Source: an uncultured Kiloniellaceae bacterium (lineage in GTDB: Bacteria; Pseudomonadota; Alphaproteobacteria; Kiloniellales; Kiloniellaceae). From it: a stretch of 64,000 bases of DNA. The stretch covers positions 124,001-188,000 of the forward strand of contig CANMQP010000010.1 in NCBI GenBank assembly GCA_947500035.1, written 5' to 3'. Below the pieces are notes generated by a model. That model did not search any database. It was given only the letters and a program-made list of their open reading frames with translations, and was not told the origin of the DNA. Positions 44,957 through 53,071 of this stretch are shown here, piece after piece (within the stretch, counting starts at the first letter, position 1; every line of letters begins with the position of its first letter). The position numbers were made by a program, and so were the translations under genes.

Positions 44957-45853
44957 GTGTTGACACTTCGATCCCTGAGCTATCTTGTGGCCGCCGCCGA
45001 TCATGAAAGCGTGACGGAAGCAGCCGCGTCTCTGAACATTTCCCAACCCGCGATTTCAGCCGCGATCGCCCGACTTGAAAGCCACTACGACCAGCAGATC
45101 TTTGTTCGACAGAAGGGGCGGGGTGTGTGTCTTACACCTTTTGGGCGGGAGGTGGTCGCCCGTATGCGCAGCCTCTTGAATCAGGCGGCGGAACTGGAAA
45201 ATTACGGACTCGGTCGCGATGCCGCTGAGGGTGTGGTTTCCCTCGGCTGTTTCGCCGAGTTGGCGCCGCACTACCTGCCTGCGCTCAACAAGGCGTTCGA
45301 AAGCAGCTTTCCTCTCGTCAGAGTTAAGTTCCGGGAAGCCGGATTTGATGAGCTGCCCAGATTCTTGAATGACGGAAGCATTGATTTGATGCTCGACTAT
45401 GATATCGGCCTGCCCGAGGATATCGAACAGGTCACGCTGACGTCGCTGGCACCCTACGTCCTTTTGCCTGGCAGCCATCGATGGGCCGGACGCAAAGATC
45501 TGAACCTGGCGAGCTTGGCCAAGGAGCCGTTGATTCTGGCCAGCGATAACCAGAGCCGGCGTTATCTGCTCGATCTCTTCCATCGCCGCGGACTGAGTCC
45601 GGAGGTCAATCGAACAGCGGAGTCCTTCGAGACCCTGCGTGGTCTGGTTGCCAACGGATATGGAATCTCCGTGGTTCACAGCCGTCCGGCCTCGCAGGTC
45701 AGTTACGATGGGTCTCCACTGGTCTCCATCCCGCTCGCCGATGTGGAGCCCACCCACCGCATCCTCCTGGCGTGGTCGCGCCGCTTTCCTCTCTCGCCTG
45801 CAGCCGAAGCTTATAGGGACTTCACGCTCGAATGGTTTCGTACAAGGACGTGA
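44957..45853 (+). CDS. LysR family transcriptional regulator
   Basis: 298-aa activator-type regulator. N-terminal winged helix: LRSLSYLVAAADHESVTEAAASLNISQPAISAAIARLESHYDQQIFVR. The effector-binding domain starts near 90 and includes GCFAELAPHYLPALNKAFES. The start appears to be GTG (MLTLRSL). It is divergent from the two FAD oxidoreductases and is their likely regulator. The 3' end is 15 bp from the convergent AsnC gene. Confidence 0.93.
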   Translation: MLTLRSLSYLVAAADHESVTEAAASLNISQPAISAAIARLESHYDQQIFVRQKGRGVCLTPFGREVVARMRSLLNQAAELENYGLGRDAAEGVVSLGCFAELAPHYLPALNKAFESSFPLVRVKFREAGFDELPRFLNDGSIDLMLDYDIGLPEDIEQVTLTSLAPYVLLPGSHRWAGRKDLNLASLAKEPLILASDNQSRRYLLDLFHRRGLSPEVNRTAESFETLRGLVANGYGISVVHSRPASQVSYDGSPLVSIPLADVEPTHRILLAWSRRFPLSPAAEAYRDFTLEWFRTRT

Positions 45854-45868
45854 GGGTTCTGACCGAAG

Positions 45869-46300
45869 TCAGTGACCGAGTGACCGGCGCGTTGAGAGCA
45901 GAATGTTGCTTTCTGTGCCGGAGATGCCATCGATCAGTCGGATTTGCCGCAGCTTAGCGTCGAAGGTCGGAAGGTCCTGCACTTCAAGCTCAGCGATAAA
46001 GTCCCAGCGTCCGTTGGTGCTATGCAGTGCATGTACTTGCGGAATTCGCAAAAGCTCATGGCTGACCTGATCGGCCTTGCGGCCGTGAACTTCAACCAAC
46101 ACCATCGCGCGCACAGTCGCATGCCTTGCTTCGGCGCCCATCTGCAAAGTGAATTTTTCGATGACGCCGTTATCGATCAGTTTGTCGATTCTCGCTTTTA
46201 CGGTCGCTCTGGACACCTCTGCGAAAGCGGCAAGGCTGGCGACGGGAAGACGTGCGTTCTGCTGCAGCAGCTGAACTAATTTATAATCCAAGTCATCCAT
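45869..46300 (-). CDS. Lrp/AsnC family transcriptional regulator
   Basis: 143 aa. N-terminal helix-turn-helix MDDLDYKLVQLLQQNARLPVASLAAFAEVSRATVKARIDKLIDNGVIEKF, then a RAM (ligand-binding) domain. It probably senses an amino acid. It is divergent from nhaC, whose expression it may control. A direct repeat of TGCGAAAT lies just upstream of its start. Confidence 0.93.
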   Translation of the reverse strand: MDDLDYKLVQLLQQNARLPVASLAAFAEVSRATVKARIDKLIDNGVIEKFTLQMGAEARHATVRAMVLVEVHGRKADQVSHELLRIPQVHALHSTNGRWDFIAELEVQDLPTFDAKLRQIRLIDGISGTESNILLSTRRSLGH

Positions 46301-46655
46301 GTTCTCTCACTTTGCGAAATAGAACTTATCAAAGTGCGAAATTTTTCCGGCTTCTTGAGCAATTCGTCGACTTTACGTCGCCGCGCAAAAAAAGAAAAAC
46401 TGATAGATAATGCGATCCTCATTCTTTCTTCGGTATCGGGGGGTATCGGTTCGGGTTTTCTTTAGATTTCCGACTGTCAGTTTACACTTTAACGAGAGAT
46501 GCCTGAGGGAGTGTTCGTCTTCAGTTGAAAGGACTGGAATGCTTAAGGTGTCAGACTTCGCGAAACGTAAAATCCAGTCAACTCTCCCCATCGGATGATG
46601 ACCGTTCCATAACGTCAGCAGTGTCGCCAACACGCACAGAGTTAGGGAGGGAAAT
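46301..46655. other. Divergent AsnC / nhaC regulatory region
   Basis: 355 bp without a gene. TGCGAAAT occurs twice in direct orientation (46313-46320 and 46335-46342), 22 bp apart, immediately upstream of the AsnC gene. An A-rich tract follows near 46386-46400. AGGGAGGG precedes the nhaC ATG. Confidence 0.5.
46313..46342. promoter_or_regulatory. Direct repeat, candidate AsnC binding site
   Basis: Two copies of TGCGAAAT start 22 bp apart, about two helical turns, so both would face the same side of the DNA. The first begins 13 bp upstream of the AsnC start codon. Confidence 0.4.
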
Positions 46656-48098
46656 ATGACAACTGATGAATTCAATGACGAGGGTGCCAGGCCTCCGCAT
46701 ATCTGGGAGGCAGGGCTATCAATGCTGTCACTGGTGTTCGGCATCAGCGTCTCTATCGTTGTTTACGGAACAGACCCGCATGTACCGATGCTCATTGGCG
46801 TTATCGTTGCCTGCCTGGTCGCCTGGAAATGCGGCTTTAAATGGGAAACTGTGCAGGCAGGAATGCTTGGCGGAATTACGAATGCTCTGCAGGCCATCGT
46901 TATTCTGTTGATCATTGGTATATTGATCGCAACCTGGATTCTGGCTGGTGTTGTGCCGTCGCTGATCTTCTACGGTCTGGAATTTCTCAGTCCGAGCGTA
47001 TTCCTGCCGACCGCCTTACTTCTTTGTGCTGTGACGTCGCTTGCGACCGGAACCAGTTGGGGCACAAGCGGCACAATCGGTGTCGCACTGATCGGAATTG
47101 GCGCCGGGCTTGGCCTGCCGTTACCGGTCGTCGCGGGTGCTGTGCTCTCAGGCGCCTATTTCGGTGATAAAATGTCGCCGCTTTCCGATACGACAAACAT
47201 GGCGCCGGCCATGGTCGGAACCGATCTTTACACGCACATCAAGCACATGTCCTATACCACAGGTGTCTCCTTTGGTCTGACCATCCTGATCGAGATTGTC
47301 TTGAGTATCGTTCTGGGGGCAGAGAGCTCAGATCTCTCTCAGATCGAGGAGATCCTCACGACTCTGGAGGCAAACTTCATGATCAGTCCGATCATGCTCA
47401 TTCCGCCTGTGCTGGTCATGGTGGTCTCCTATAAGAAGGTGCCGGCCATTCCCGGGATTGCAGCCGGTGCTCTTGCGGCCATCGCTCTGGCGGTTTTGTT
47501 TCAGGGGGCGGATTACAACGATGTGGTCTCGGTTTCCTTTAGCGGCTTCAAGTCTGAAACCGATGTTGCTGCGGTCGACGAACTCTTGTCGCGTGGAGGC
47601 TTGGAATCCATGCTCTATACGATTTCTCTGGTGATCGTGGCGATGATGTTCGGCGGCATCATGGAGCGAACCGGACAACTGCGCGTGTTGGCAGCCGGCA
47701 TTCTGAAAAGAGCCCGCTCCACCGGCTCGCTGATTGCGTCGACTGCTCTGACGGGTATTGGAGCGAACATGCTGCTCTGCGATCAATATATGGCGATCGT
47801 CGTGACAGGACGAACCTACGCCGAAGAGTATCGAAACCGGGATCTGCATCCGAAAAACCTGTCTCGTGCCGTCGAGGATTCCGCCACTGTGACTGCTAAC
47901 CTCGTTCCCTGGAACTCCGGCGGCGCATTCCAGGCTGCGACCCTTGGTGTCGCAACACTGGCTTATCTTCCCTTCAATTTCTTCTGCTGGCTGTCTCCCA
48001 TCGTGACCATTCTGTTCGGTGTGTTCGGTTGGACCATCCATCGAACCGATAAGTCTGAGTCGGAGGCAACTCCGGCACAGCAACCCTCCGAGTCATAG
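46656..48098 (+). CDS. nhaC: Na+/H+ antiporter NhaC family
   Basis: Polytopic exchanger of 480 aa with roughly 11-12 helices. Typical NhaC stretches: LATGTSWGTSGTIGVALIGIGAGLGLPLPVVAGAVLSGAYFGDKMSPLSDTTNMAPA, and GIGANMLLCDQYMAIVVTGRTYAEEYRNRDLHPKNLSRAVEDSATVTANLVPWNSGGAFQ in the C-terminal half (key segments around residues 125-185 and 365-430). Family members exchange sodium for protons or for organic/amino acids. A divergent AsnC regulator hints at an amino-acid-linked substrate. A strong hairpin follows the stop. Confidence 0.9.
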   Translation: MTTDEFNDEGARPPHIWEAGLSMLSLVFGISVSIVVYGTDPHVPMLIGVIVACLVAWKCGFKWETVQAGMLGGITNALQAIVILLIIGILIATWILAGVVPSLIFYGLEFLSPSVFLPTALLLCAVTSLATGTSWGTSGTIGVALIGIGAGLGLPLPVVAGAVLSGAYFGDKMSPLSDTTNMAPAMVGTDLYTHIKHMSYTTGVSFGLTILIEIVLSIVLGAESSDLSQIEEILTTLEANFMISPIMLIPPVLVMVVSYKKVPAIPGIAAGALAAIALAVLFQGADYNDVVSVSFSGFKSETDVAAVDELLSRGGLESMLYTISLVIVAMMFGGIMERTGQLRVLAAGILKRARSTGSLIASTALTGIGANMLLCDQYMAIVVTGRTYAEEYRNRDLHPKNLSRAVEDSATVTANLVPWNSGGAFQAATLGVATLAYLPFNFFCWLSPIVTILFGVFGWTIHRTDKSESEATPAQQPSES

Positions 48099-48109
48099 AG
48101 AGCATCGCC

Positions 48110-48154
48110 GAGCCTGATCGTTTGATCTCGACGTCATGTGAAACGATCAGGCTC
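48110..48154 (+). terminator. Strong hairpin after nhaC
   Basis: Perfect 14-bp stem, arms 48110-48123 (GAGCCTGATCGTTT) and 48141-48154 (AAACGATCAGGCTC), with a 17-nt loop. The following bases are TTACTG, not a full T run, so it is either a terminator or a 3'-end stabiliser. Confidence 0.6.
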
Positions 48155-48283
48155 TTACTGTGTTGTTGAAAGCAGGCGGCATTCGGGTGCCGGCACCGAT
48201 GAGTTCTCAAGAGTTCACGCCGGTTCTGGGGACGAGCGACACGTAGCCAACTTGCCTCTCTCTACCATTAAGTCGATCAATAA

Positions 48284-48297
48284 TGTTATCGATAACA
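48284..48297. promoter_or_regulatory. LacI-type operator upstream of the ABC importer
   Basis: Perfect 14-bp palindrome TGTTATCGATAACA with central CG, as in LacI-family sites. Its core TATCGATA is shared with the palindrome before ltnD at 55.3 kb. It lies 235 bp upstream of the ATPase gene. Confidence 0.6.
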
Positions 48298-48531
48298 AAT
48301 TAACTTGATGTTCGCGCCAACCTTCACGTACCATTCGTTTCAAGTTGCGGAATGTCCGGGCTTTGGGAGGAGCTGACGCCATCCGCAATCCGTGCCGGGC
48401 TGCATTTGATACCCAATAAAACGGCTGTCTTTTTTTGAAAGGCTTAAAGCCGTTGTCTGAGCGCAAATCCTCCCACCTGCATGCGTAGACATGTAGCAGC
48501 TAAAAAACTGTGACTGCCGGGAGGAGTGAGA

Positions 48532-49293
48532 GTGCCAACAGCAAACCCGATCATTTCAATGCGGGGAATTACCAAACGTTTCGGTGGCGTGACCGCGCTT
48601 CAGGATGTCGATCTTGATGTCTGTCCTGGCGAAGTTCTAGCCATTGTCGGCGATAACGGCGCTGGTAAATCTACGCTAATCAAGATCCTGACCGGTGTCT
48701 ATCAGCCCACCGAGGGCACGGTTGAAATGGATGGTCAACCACTATCCATGAACAGCCATTCCGAAGCCATCGCGCTCGGCATCGATGCGGTCTACCAGAC
48801 GCTTGCATTGGCCGATCATTTGGATCCTGCGGCCAATATGTTTCTTGGGTCGGAACTGACCAAGTCGTTCCTGGGTTTCAAGTATCTTGATAACGGAAAA
48901 ATGCGGGTGGAAGCCGAACGTGTGCTTCTGGAGCGCCTCGGCGTGCGCCTCAAAAGCATGGATGTCCCGACCGAAAGCCTGTCCGGCGGCCAACGGCAGG
49001 CGGTCGCGATTGCCCGTGCGGTCTATCACTCGGACCTGCGCGTTTTGGTCATGGATGAACCGACGGCGGCTCTTGGTCCGCAGGAGACGGCGCGTACGCT
49101 GAAACTGATCGAAGTGCTGCGCAAGGAAGGCCTGGCCATCGTGCTGATCAGCCACTCGCTTGACGACGTCTTTGCTATTTCAGATCGCATTCAAGTCATG
49201 CGCCGGGGCCGGCGCGTCGATGTGGTTACCACCAGCCAATCGTCCCACCAGGAAGTCCTGGGTCTGATCGTGGGCGCGGCAGACGCCGCCTAA
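48532..49293 (+). CDS. Sugar-type ABC importer ATP-binding protein (FrcA/RbsA-like, single domain)
   Basis: Cytosolic ATPase, about 253 aa, with Walker A GDNGAGKST, signature LSGGQRQAVAIARAV and Walker B VLVMDEPTAAL. It has one nucleotide domain, unlike the doubled RbsA, and so resembles FrcA. The GTG at 48532 is 7 nt after GGAGG; an in-frame GTG at 48526 is too close to it. It is the first gene of an ATPase-permease-receptor operon. Confidence 0.92.
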   Translation: MPTANPIISMRGITKRFGGVTALQDVDLDVCPGEVLAIVGDNGAGKSTLIKILTGVYQPTEGTVEMDGQPLSMNSHSEAIALGIDAVYQTLALADHLDPAANMFLGSELTKSFLGFKYLDNGKMRVEAERVLLERLGVRLKSMDVPTESLSGGQRQAVAIARAVYHSDLRVLVMDEPTAALGPQETARTLKLIEVLRKEGLAIVLISHSLDDVFAISDRIQVMRRGRRVDVVTTSQSSHQEVLGLIVGAADAA

Positions 49294-49306
49294 GGAGAAA
49301 ATAAAG

Positions 49307-50422
49307 ATGCCCGCAACCACCTCGAAAGGCCTGCAGGAACGGGTCGACCCCTATCTGGCGATCCTCGGACCGATGGTGATGATCCTCATGATTCTCGCCT
49401 TTATGGTCGTCGTCGAACCGACTCGCTATTTCCGCGCATCCAATTTGAATATTATCCTGCTGGAGGCGGCTCTTTACATGCCGATGGCTATGGCGATGAC
49501 CTTTGTCATCACTCAGCGCGGCATCGATCTCTCGATTGGCTCAGTTGCGGCGTTGACCGGCATCATCGTGGCCTTCGCGATCAAGGAGTACGGTTTCCCG
49601 GCCTGGGTGGCTGTCTTGCTCGGGCTCGCGATCGGCAGTCTTTTCGGCCTGATCAACGGCTTGGTGATCACTAAGTTCCGGGTTCCGGACTTGATCGGCA
49701 CGCTCGCAATGGACCTGGTTTACCGGGGTTTCGCCCTAGTGCTGGCCAAGGGACTGGTGTTGGCGCGTTTTCCTGATCTCATCACCGAAATCGGCCGAGG
49801 CCGCATACCCGGCTTTTTGCCGATCCCTGTGCTGATCGGCATCGCAACGCTCGTTATCGGTGCGTTCCTTCTGCGGCGCAGTCGGTTCGGGCGCTACTCC
49901 ATCGCGATCGGTTCTAACCCGGAGGCGGCCGAGATGACCGGCATCGCGGTGAACCGCTACAAAGTCTATGCCTACGTCCTGATGGGCGCGATGGCCGGTC
50001 TTGCCGGTGTCATGCTCATGGGTAAGCTCAATGCTGTTCAGGCGACCTCAGCCCCCTACTTTAATCTCCATGTTATCGCGGCAGTTGTTGTAGGAGGCAC
50101 TTCGCTCTTTGGCGGGCGGGCCTACATGCTGGGGTCTTTTGCCGGCGTTCTTCTGCTTTCGATGATGATCAACGCGCTTGTGACTCTGCGCATCGAATTC
50201 TTTTGGCAGTCGGTTGCGTCGGGCGTCGTGATTATCCTCTCTGTCGCCTTCTATACCTGGCTTCAAAAGAAAGACAGGGATGGCGCAAGAGGGCTACTGA
50301 GTAGCTTTGCGACCCCTGACAATGTCAAACTGGGGAAACTCGGCGGAGCAATTGCCCTTGGGATTGCGGTGCTCCTGGTCACGGGATCACTGCTTTCCAC
50401 GGGATCGGTCCCCAGCGGTTGA
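49307..50422 (+). CDS. Sugar-type ABC importer permease (RbsC/FrcC-like)
   Basis: 371-aa membrane protein with about eight to ten helices. Family stretches: YMPMAMAMTFVITQRGIDLSIGSVAALTGIIVAFAI, KFRVPDLIGTLAMDLVYRGFALVL, AIGSNPEAAEMTGIAVNRYKVYAYVLMG and VVVGGTSLFGGRAYMLGSFAGVLLLSM. It is longer than typical RbsC because of an additional C-terminal helix (ALGIAVLLVTGSLLS). AAGGAGAA is upstream. It lies 13 bp after the ATPase gene. Confidence 0.92.
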   Translation: MPATTSKGLQERVDPYLAILGPMVMILMILAFMVVVEPTRYFRASNLNIILLEAALYMPMAMAMTFVITQRGIDLSIGSVAALTGIIVAFAIKEYGFPAWVAVLLGLAIGSLFGLINGLVITKFRVPDLIGTLAMDLVYRGFALVLAKGLVLARFPDLITEIGRGRIPGFLPIPVLIGIATLVIGAFLLRRSRFGRYSIAIGSNPEAAEMTGIAVNRYKVYAYVLMGAMAGLAGVMLMGKLNAVQATSAPYFNLHVIAAVVVGGTSLFGGRAYMLGSFAGVLLLSMMINALVTLRIEFFWQSVASGVVIILSVAFYTWLQKKDRDGARGLLSSFATPDNVKLGKLGGAIALGIAVLLVTGSLLSTGSVPSG

Positions 50423-50472
50423 TGAGAGATACCGCTGGAGGGAAATTTCACTAAGTCTGGGAGGACAAAAAA

Positions 50473-51630
50473 ATGAATAAGAAGCCATTGGGAATCCTCG
50501 GATCGACCGCCCTCGTTTGTGCGGCCTCCGTTATGTTTGCGGGCGCCGTCGTGGCCCAGGATCTGCCGCTGAAGGCTCTTCCGGGAGACGAGGGGCGCGA
50601 CCACTGGCTGCCGGAACAGGTCAACGAGCCGGGCAAGCTCGAGGCTTTGCAGGCGGCAACCGGCGGTGAAGCCGTCAAGTTCTCCGGAACGTTGGAGAAG
50701 CCACTTCAGATCGCGTTGATTTATCCTTCAGCCGACGTCTCCGATTTTTGGGCACGCAATTATCTGGCGCTAACCAAACGGCTCGATCAGCTCGGCATCC
50801 CATACGAAACGACGGAGTTCGCGTCCCGTCAGATCGAACACTCGTTGCAGGCCACCTATGCCACCCAGGTCGAACAGGACGCCGATCTCTATGACTACGT
50901 CATCTTCGGTCCCTCGGAACTGGCGACCCAGGCCGACAACATCGAAAAGCTGGCCGAGAACGAAGGCTTCGTGACCTATGTCTGGGCCTTCCATACGCCG
51001 CTCAAGCATTTCAAAACGCAGCCTGCGGCCTGGTTTGATTTCTCATCGGCCTACGGCGCGCAAGTTATCTGCAGTTACATGTTGGATCGCTTGGGCAAAG
51101 ATATCACTTACGCTATGAACCGGGGCATCCCCGGTGTAACGGACAATCAGCGGTCCGGTGACTTCAAGGACTGCGTCACCGAGAAGGGCAATTGGACTGT
51201 TGCCTATGAGCACTATGGCGAATACCGGCGCGAGGGCGGCTTCGACGGGACTAATCTTATGATCCAGGCCTATCCGGAAGCCAAAGTGATCCACAACGCG
51301 AACACCGCCATGGCGATGGGTTCCGTCGAGGCGCAAGTTGCCGCCGGTAAAGAGAAGGACATTTTTTCTACTGGATGGGGTGGAACCGGTCTCGAGCTGG
51401 ATGCCATCCGGCGCGGCGAGTTGGACGCAACGCCGATGCGTATGGGGGACGATGTTGGTGCCGCTACGGCTGAAGCGATTAAGGCCGATCTGGAAGGCCG
51501 CGCGGAGGAATTACCTCTTGTCTTCCTTGGCCGCATTACGGTCGCGCACGATCAAATGAGCGCCGGAGAGATCGACAATCTCGAGAAAGAAGCATTCCGC
51601 TTTTCTGGGGTTGGTGCCCTCAAGCGTTGA
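50473..51630 (+). CDS. ABC importer substrate-binding protein (periplasmic-binding type I)
   Basis: Periplasmic receptor of 385 aa. The signal peptide ends about residue 29 (GAVVAQD). After an unusual ~45-residue N-terminal stretch, the sugar-binding fold begins (LQIALIYPSADVSDFWARNYLALTKRLDQLGIPYETTEF). The form resembles LuxP/TorT-like receptors. GGGAGGAC precedes the ATG. Given the shared operator with ltnD, the ligand may be L-threonate, D-erythronate or a precursor sugar. Confidence 0.88.
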   Translation: MNKKPLGILGSTALVCAASVMFAGAVVAQDLPLKALPGDEGRDHWLPEQVNEPGKLEALQAATGGEAVKFSGTLEKPLQIALIYPSADVSDFWARNYLALTKRLDQLGIPYETTEFASRQIEHSLQATYATQVEQDADLYDYVIFGPSELATQADNIEKLAENEGFVTYVWAFHTPLKHFKTQPAAWFDFSSAYGAQVICSYMLDRLGKDITYAMNRGIPGVTDNQRSGDFKDCVTEKGNWTVAYEHYGEYRREGGFDGTNLMIQAYPEAKVIHNANTAMAMGSVEAQVAAGKEKDIFSTGWGGTGLELDAIRRGELDATPMRMGDDVGAATAEAIKADLEGRAEELPLVFLGRITVAHDQMSAGEIDNLEKEAFRFSGVGALKR

Positions 51631-51650
51631 GAGCTTGAACCCGAACAGCT

Positions 51651-52415
51651 TCAGGCAATTTTTGTCATCCAGCCCAGGCCGGCTTCCGTCGTGGTTGCCG
51701 GCCTGTACTCTGCGCCGACCGGTGCCGTGAAACCAAGTGCGCGGATGCTGCGCATGACGTGCCGGTAGTCGAGTTCGCTGTCGTCAGGTTCACTGCGGGT
51801 GGGAATCGCCGCGATCTGAATATGGCCGATGATCGGCATGAACTGCTCCAGGCGGCGGGTGATGTCTCCCTGCATGATTTGGATGTGATAGCAGTCAAAC
51901 ATCAGTTTTAAGTTTGCTGCGCCCACTGCCGCAATGATCTCCGCGGCCTGGTCTGCGTTGTTCAGAAAGTAACCGGGCGCGTCGTAGTGATTAAGGGGTT
52001 CGATGACGATGGTGATGCCGTGCTCCACCGCGCCCTTACAGGCGTAGTGCAGGTTTTCGACAAAGCTCCCGCGCGCAGCATCGCCTTGTGCGAACCCGGC
52101 CATGACGTGGATGTTGTGCGCGCCGATGGCCTGGGCGTAGGCGATGGCCTGGTCGATGAGCGCGCGGGCTTCCGCCTCTCGTCCCGGTATCGCGGCCACT
52201 CCATTATCGCCAGCTGCCAGGTTCCCGCGTTCCGTATTGATCCCGAGCATTGGTAAGCCGGTTTCTTCCAGCGCGGCCTTTACCTCCTCGACCGGCGTAT
52301 CATAGGGACAGTGGCATTCCACGGCATCAAATCCTGCGCGAGCAGCTGCGCGAATGGCCTCGGGCAGGGAAAGCTCGGTCCAGAGAAAACCCAGGTTTGC
52401 TGAAAAGCCACTCAT
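51651..52415 (-). CDS. otnI: 2-oxo-tetronate isomerase OtnI (hydroxypyruvate isomerase family)
   Basis: TIM-barrel sugar-acid isomerase, ~254 aa: 2-oxo-tetronate to 3-oxo-tetronate. Visible elements: SANLGFLWTELSLPEAIRAAARAGFDAVECHCPYD, VIEPLNHYDAPGYFLNN and LMFDCYHIQIMQGD (metal-binding E, D and H). A TTG at 52430 opens the frame; the ATG at 52415, just after the otnC stop, is preferred (GGGAC...AGG upstream). It is the last gene of ltnD-otnK-otnC-otnI. Confidence 0.92.
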   Translation of the reverse strand: MSGFSANLGFLWTELSLPEAIRAAARAGFDAVECHCPYDTPVEEVKAALEETGLPMLGINTERGNLAAGDNGVAAIPGREAEARALIDQAIAYAQAIGAHNIHVMAGFAQGDAARGSFVENLHYACKGAVEHGITIVIEPLNHYDAPGYFLNNADQAAEIIAAVGAANLKLMFDCYHIQIMQGDITRRLEQFMPIIGHIQIAAIPTRSEPDDSELDYRHVMRSIRALGFTAPVGAEYRPATTTEAGLGWMTKIA

Positions 52416-52420
52416 GAAGC

Positions 52421-53071
52421 CTAGTCCCAATCCACGTCAAATTTCTCTACGATCGCCGTGATCTGTTCCGCATTGAGCATCGCAGGATTTGCGCCGCGGG
52501 TCAGCAAGGCAAGCTTTGCCGTCTCTTCCAGTTCTTCGATGGCGTAGACGGCCGCCTCGAGGTCCTTCCCCGCTACGACTGGACCGTGGTTGGCGAGTAC
52601 AACGGCGCTGCGCTTACCGGCCAGGCCGCGAATAGCATCGCCCATGGCGGGATCACCCGGCATGAAGTAGGGCAGTAGCTTGACCTTGCCTAGGCGCATG
52701 ATCGAGTAGGCGGTCAAGGGGGGCAGCATGTTTTCCGGATCGATCTCCGGCATCAGAGATAGCGCAACGGAGTGACTTGAATGGAGGTGAACGACGGCGC
52801 CTGTCTTGGCTTGCCGGGTTTCGTAAAAAGCCGAGTGCAGCGGCATTTCTTTTGTCGGCTTGTCACCGTCGATCTGCCGGACATCGGTATCGAATAGGGA
52901 GAGGCGCGCAGGATCGAGAGATCCGAAGCTGCTGCCGGTCGGTGAAACGAGAAGACGGCCGTCAGAAAGCCGTGCCGAGATGTTGCCCGAGGAACCGCCG
53001 GTCAGGCCGCGCTCGAACATGGATTTCGCGAGCCGGCACATCTGCTCGCGGAGTTGAGCTTCCTCGCTCAT
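52421..53071 (-). CDS. otnC: 3-oxo-tetronate 4-phosphate decarboxylase OtnC (class II aldolase family)
   Basis: 216-aa zinc enzyme that decarboxylates 3-oxo-tetronate 4-phosphate to dihydroxyacetone phosphate. Motifs: GGSSGNISARL, the zinc histidines in VVHLHSSHSVAL, and LANHGPVVAGKDLEAAVYAIEELEETAKL. Its start overlaps the otnK stop by 4 bp (ATGA). The activity is assigned from the established DUF1537 pathway and operon context. Confidence 0.94.
   Translation of the reverse strand: MSEEAQLREQMCRLAKSMFERGLTGGSSGNISARLSDGRLLVSPTGSSFGSLDPARLSLFDTDVRQIDGDKPTKEMPLHSAFYETRQAKTGAVVHLHSSHSVALSLMPEIDPENMLPPLTAYSIMRLGKVKLLPYFMPGDPAMGDAIRGLAGKRSAVVLANHGPVVAGKDLEAAVYAIEELEETAKLALLTRGANPAMLNAEQITAIVEKFDVDWD

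Larger units (their letters stand above)
48099..48531. other. Intergenic region before the ABC importer operon
   Basis: About 430 bp. It begins with the nhaC terminator hairpin (48110-48154), then a perfect LacI-type palindrome (48284-48297), then a ~230-bp leader before the ATPase gene. No gene was recognised. Confidence 0.6.
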
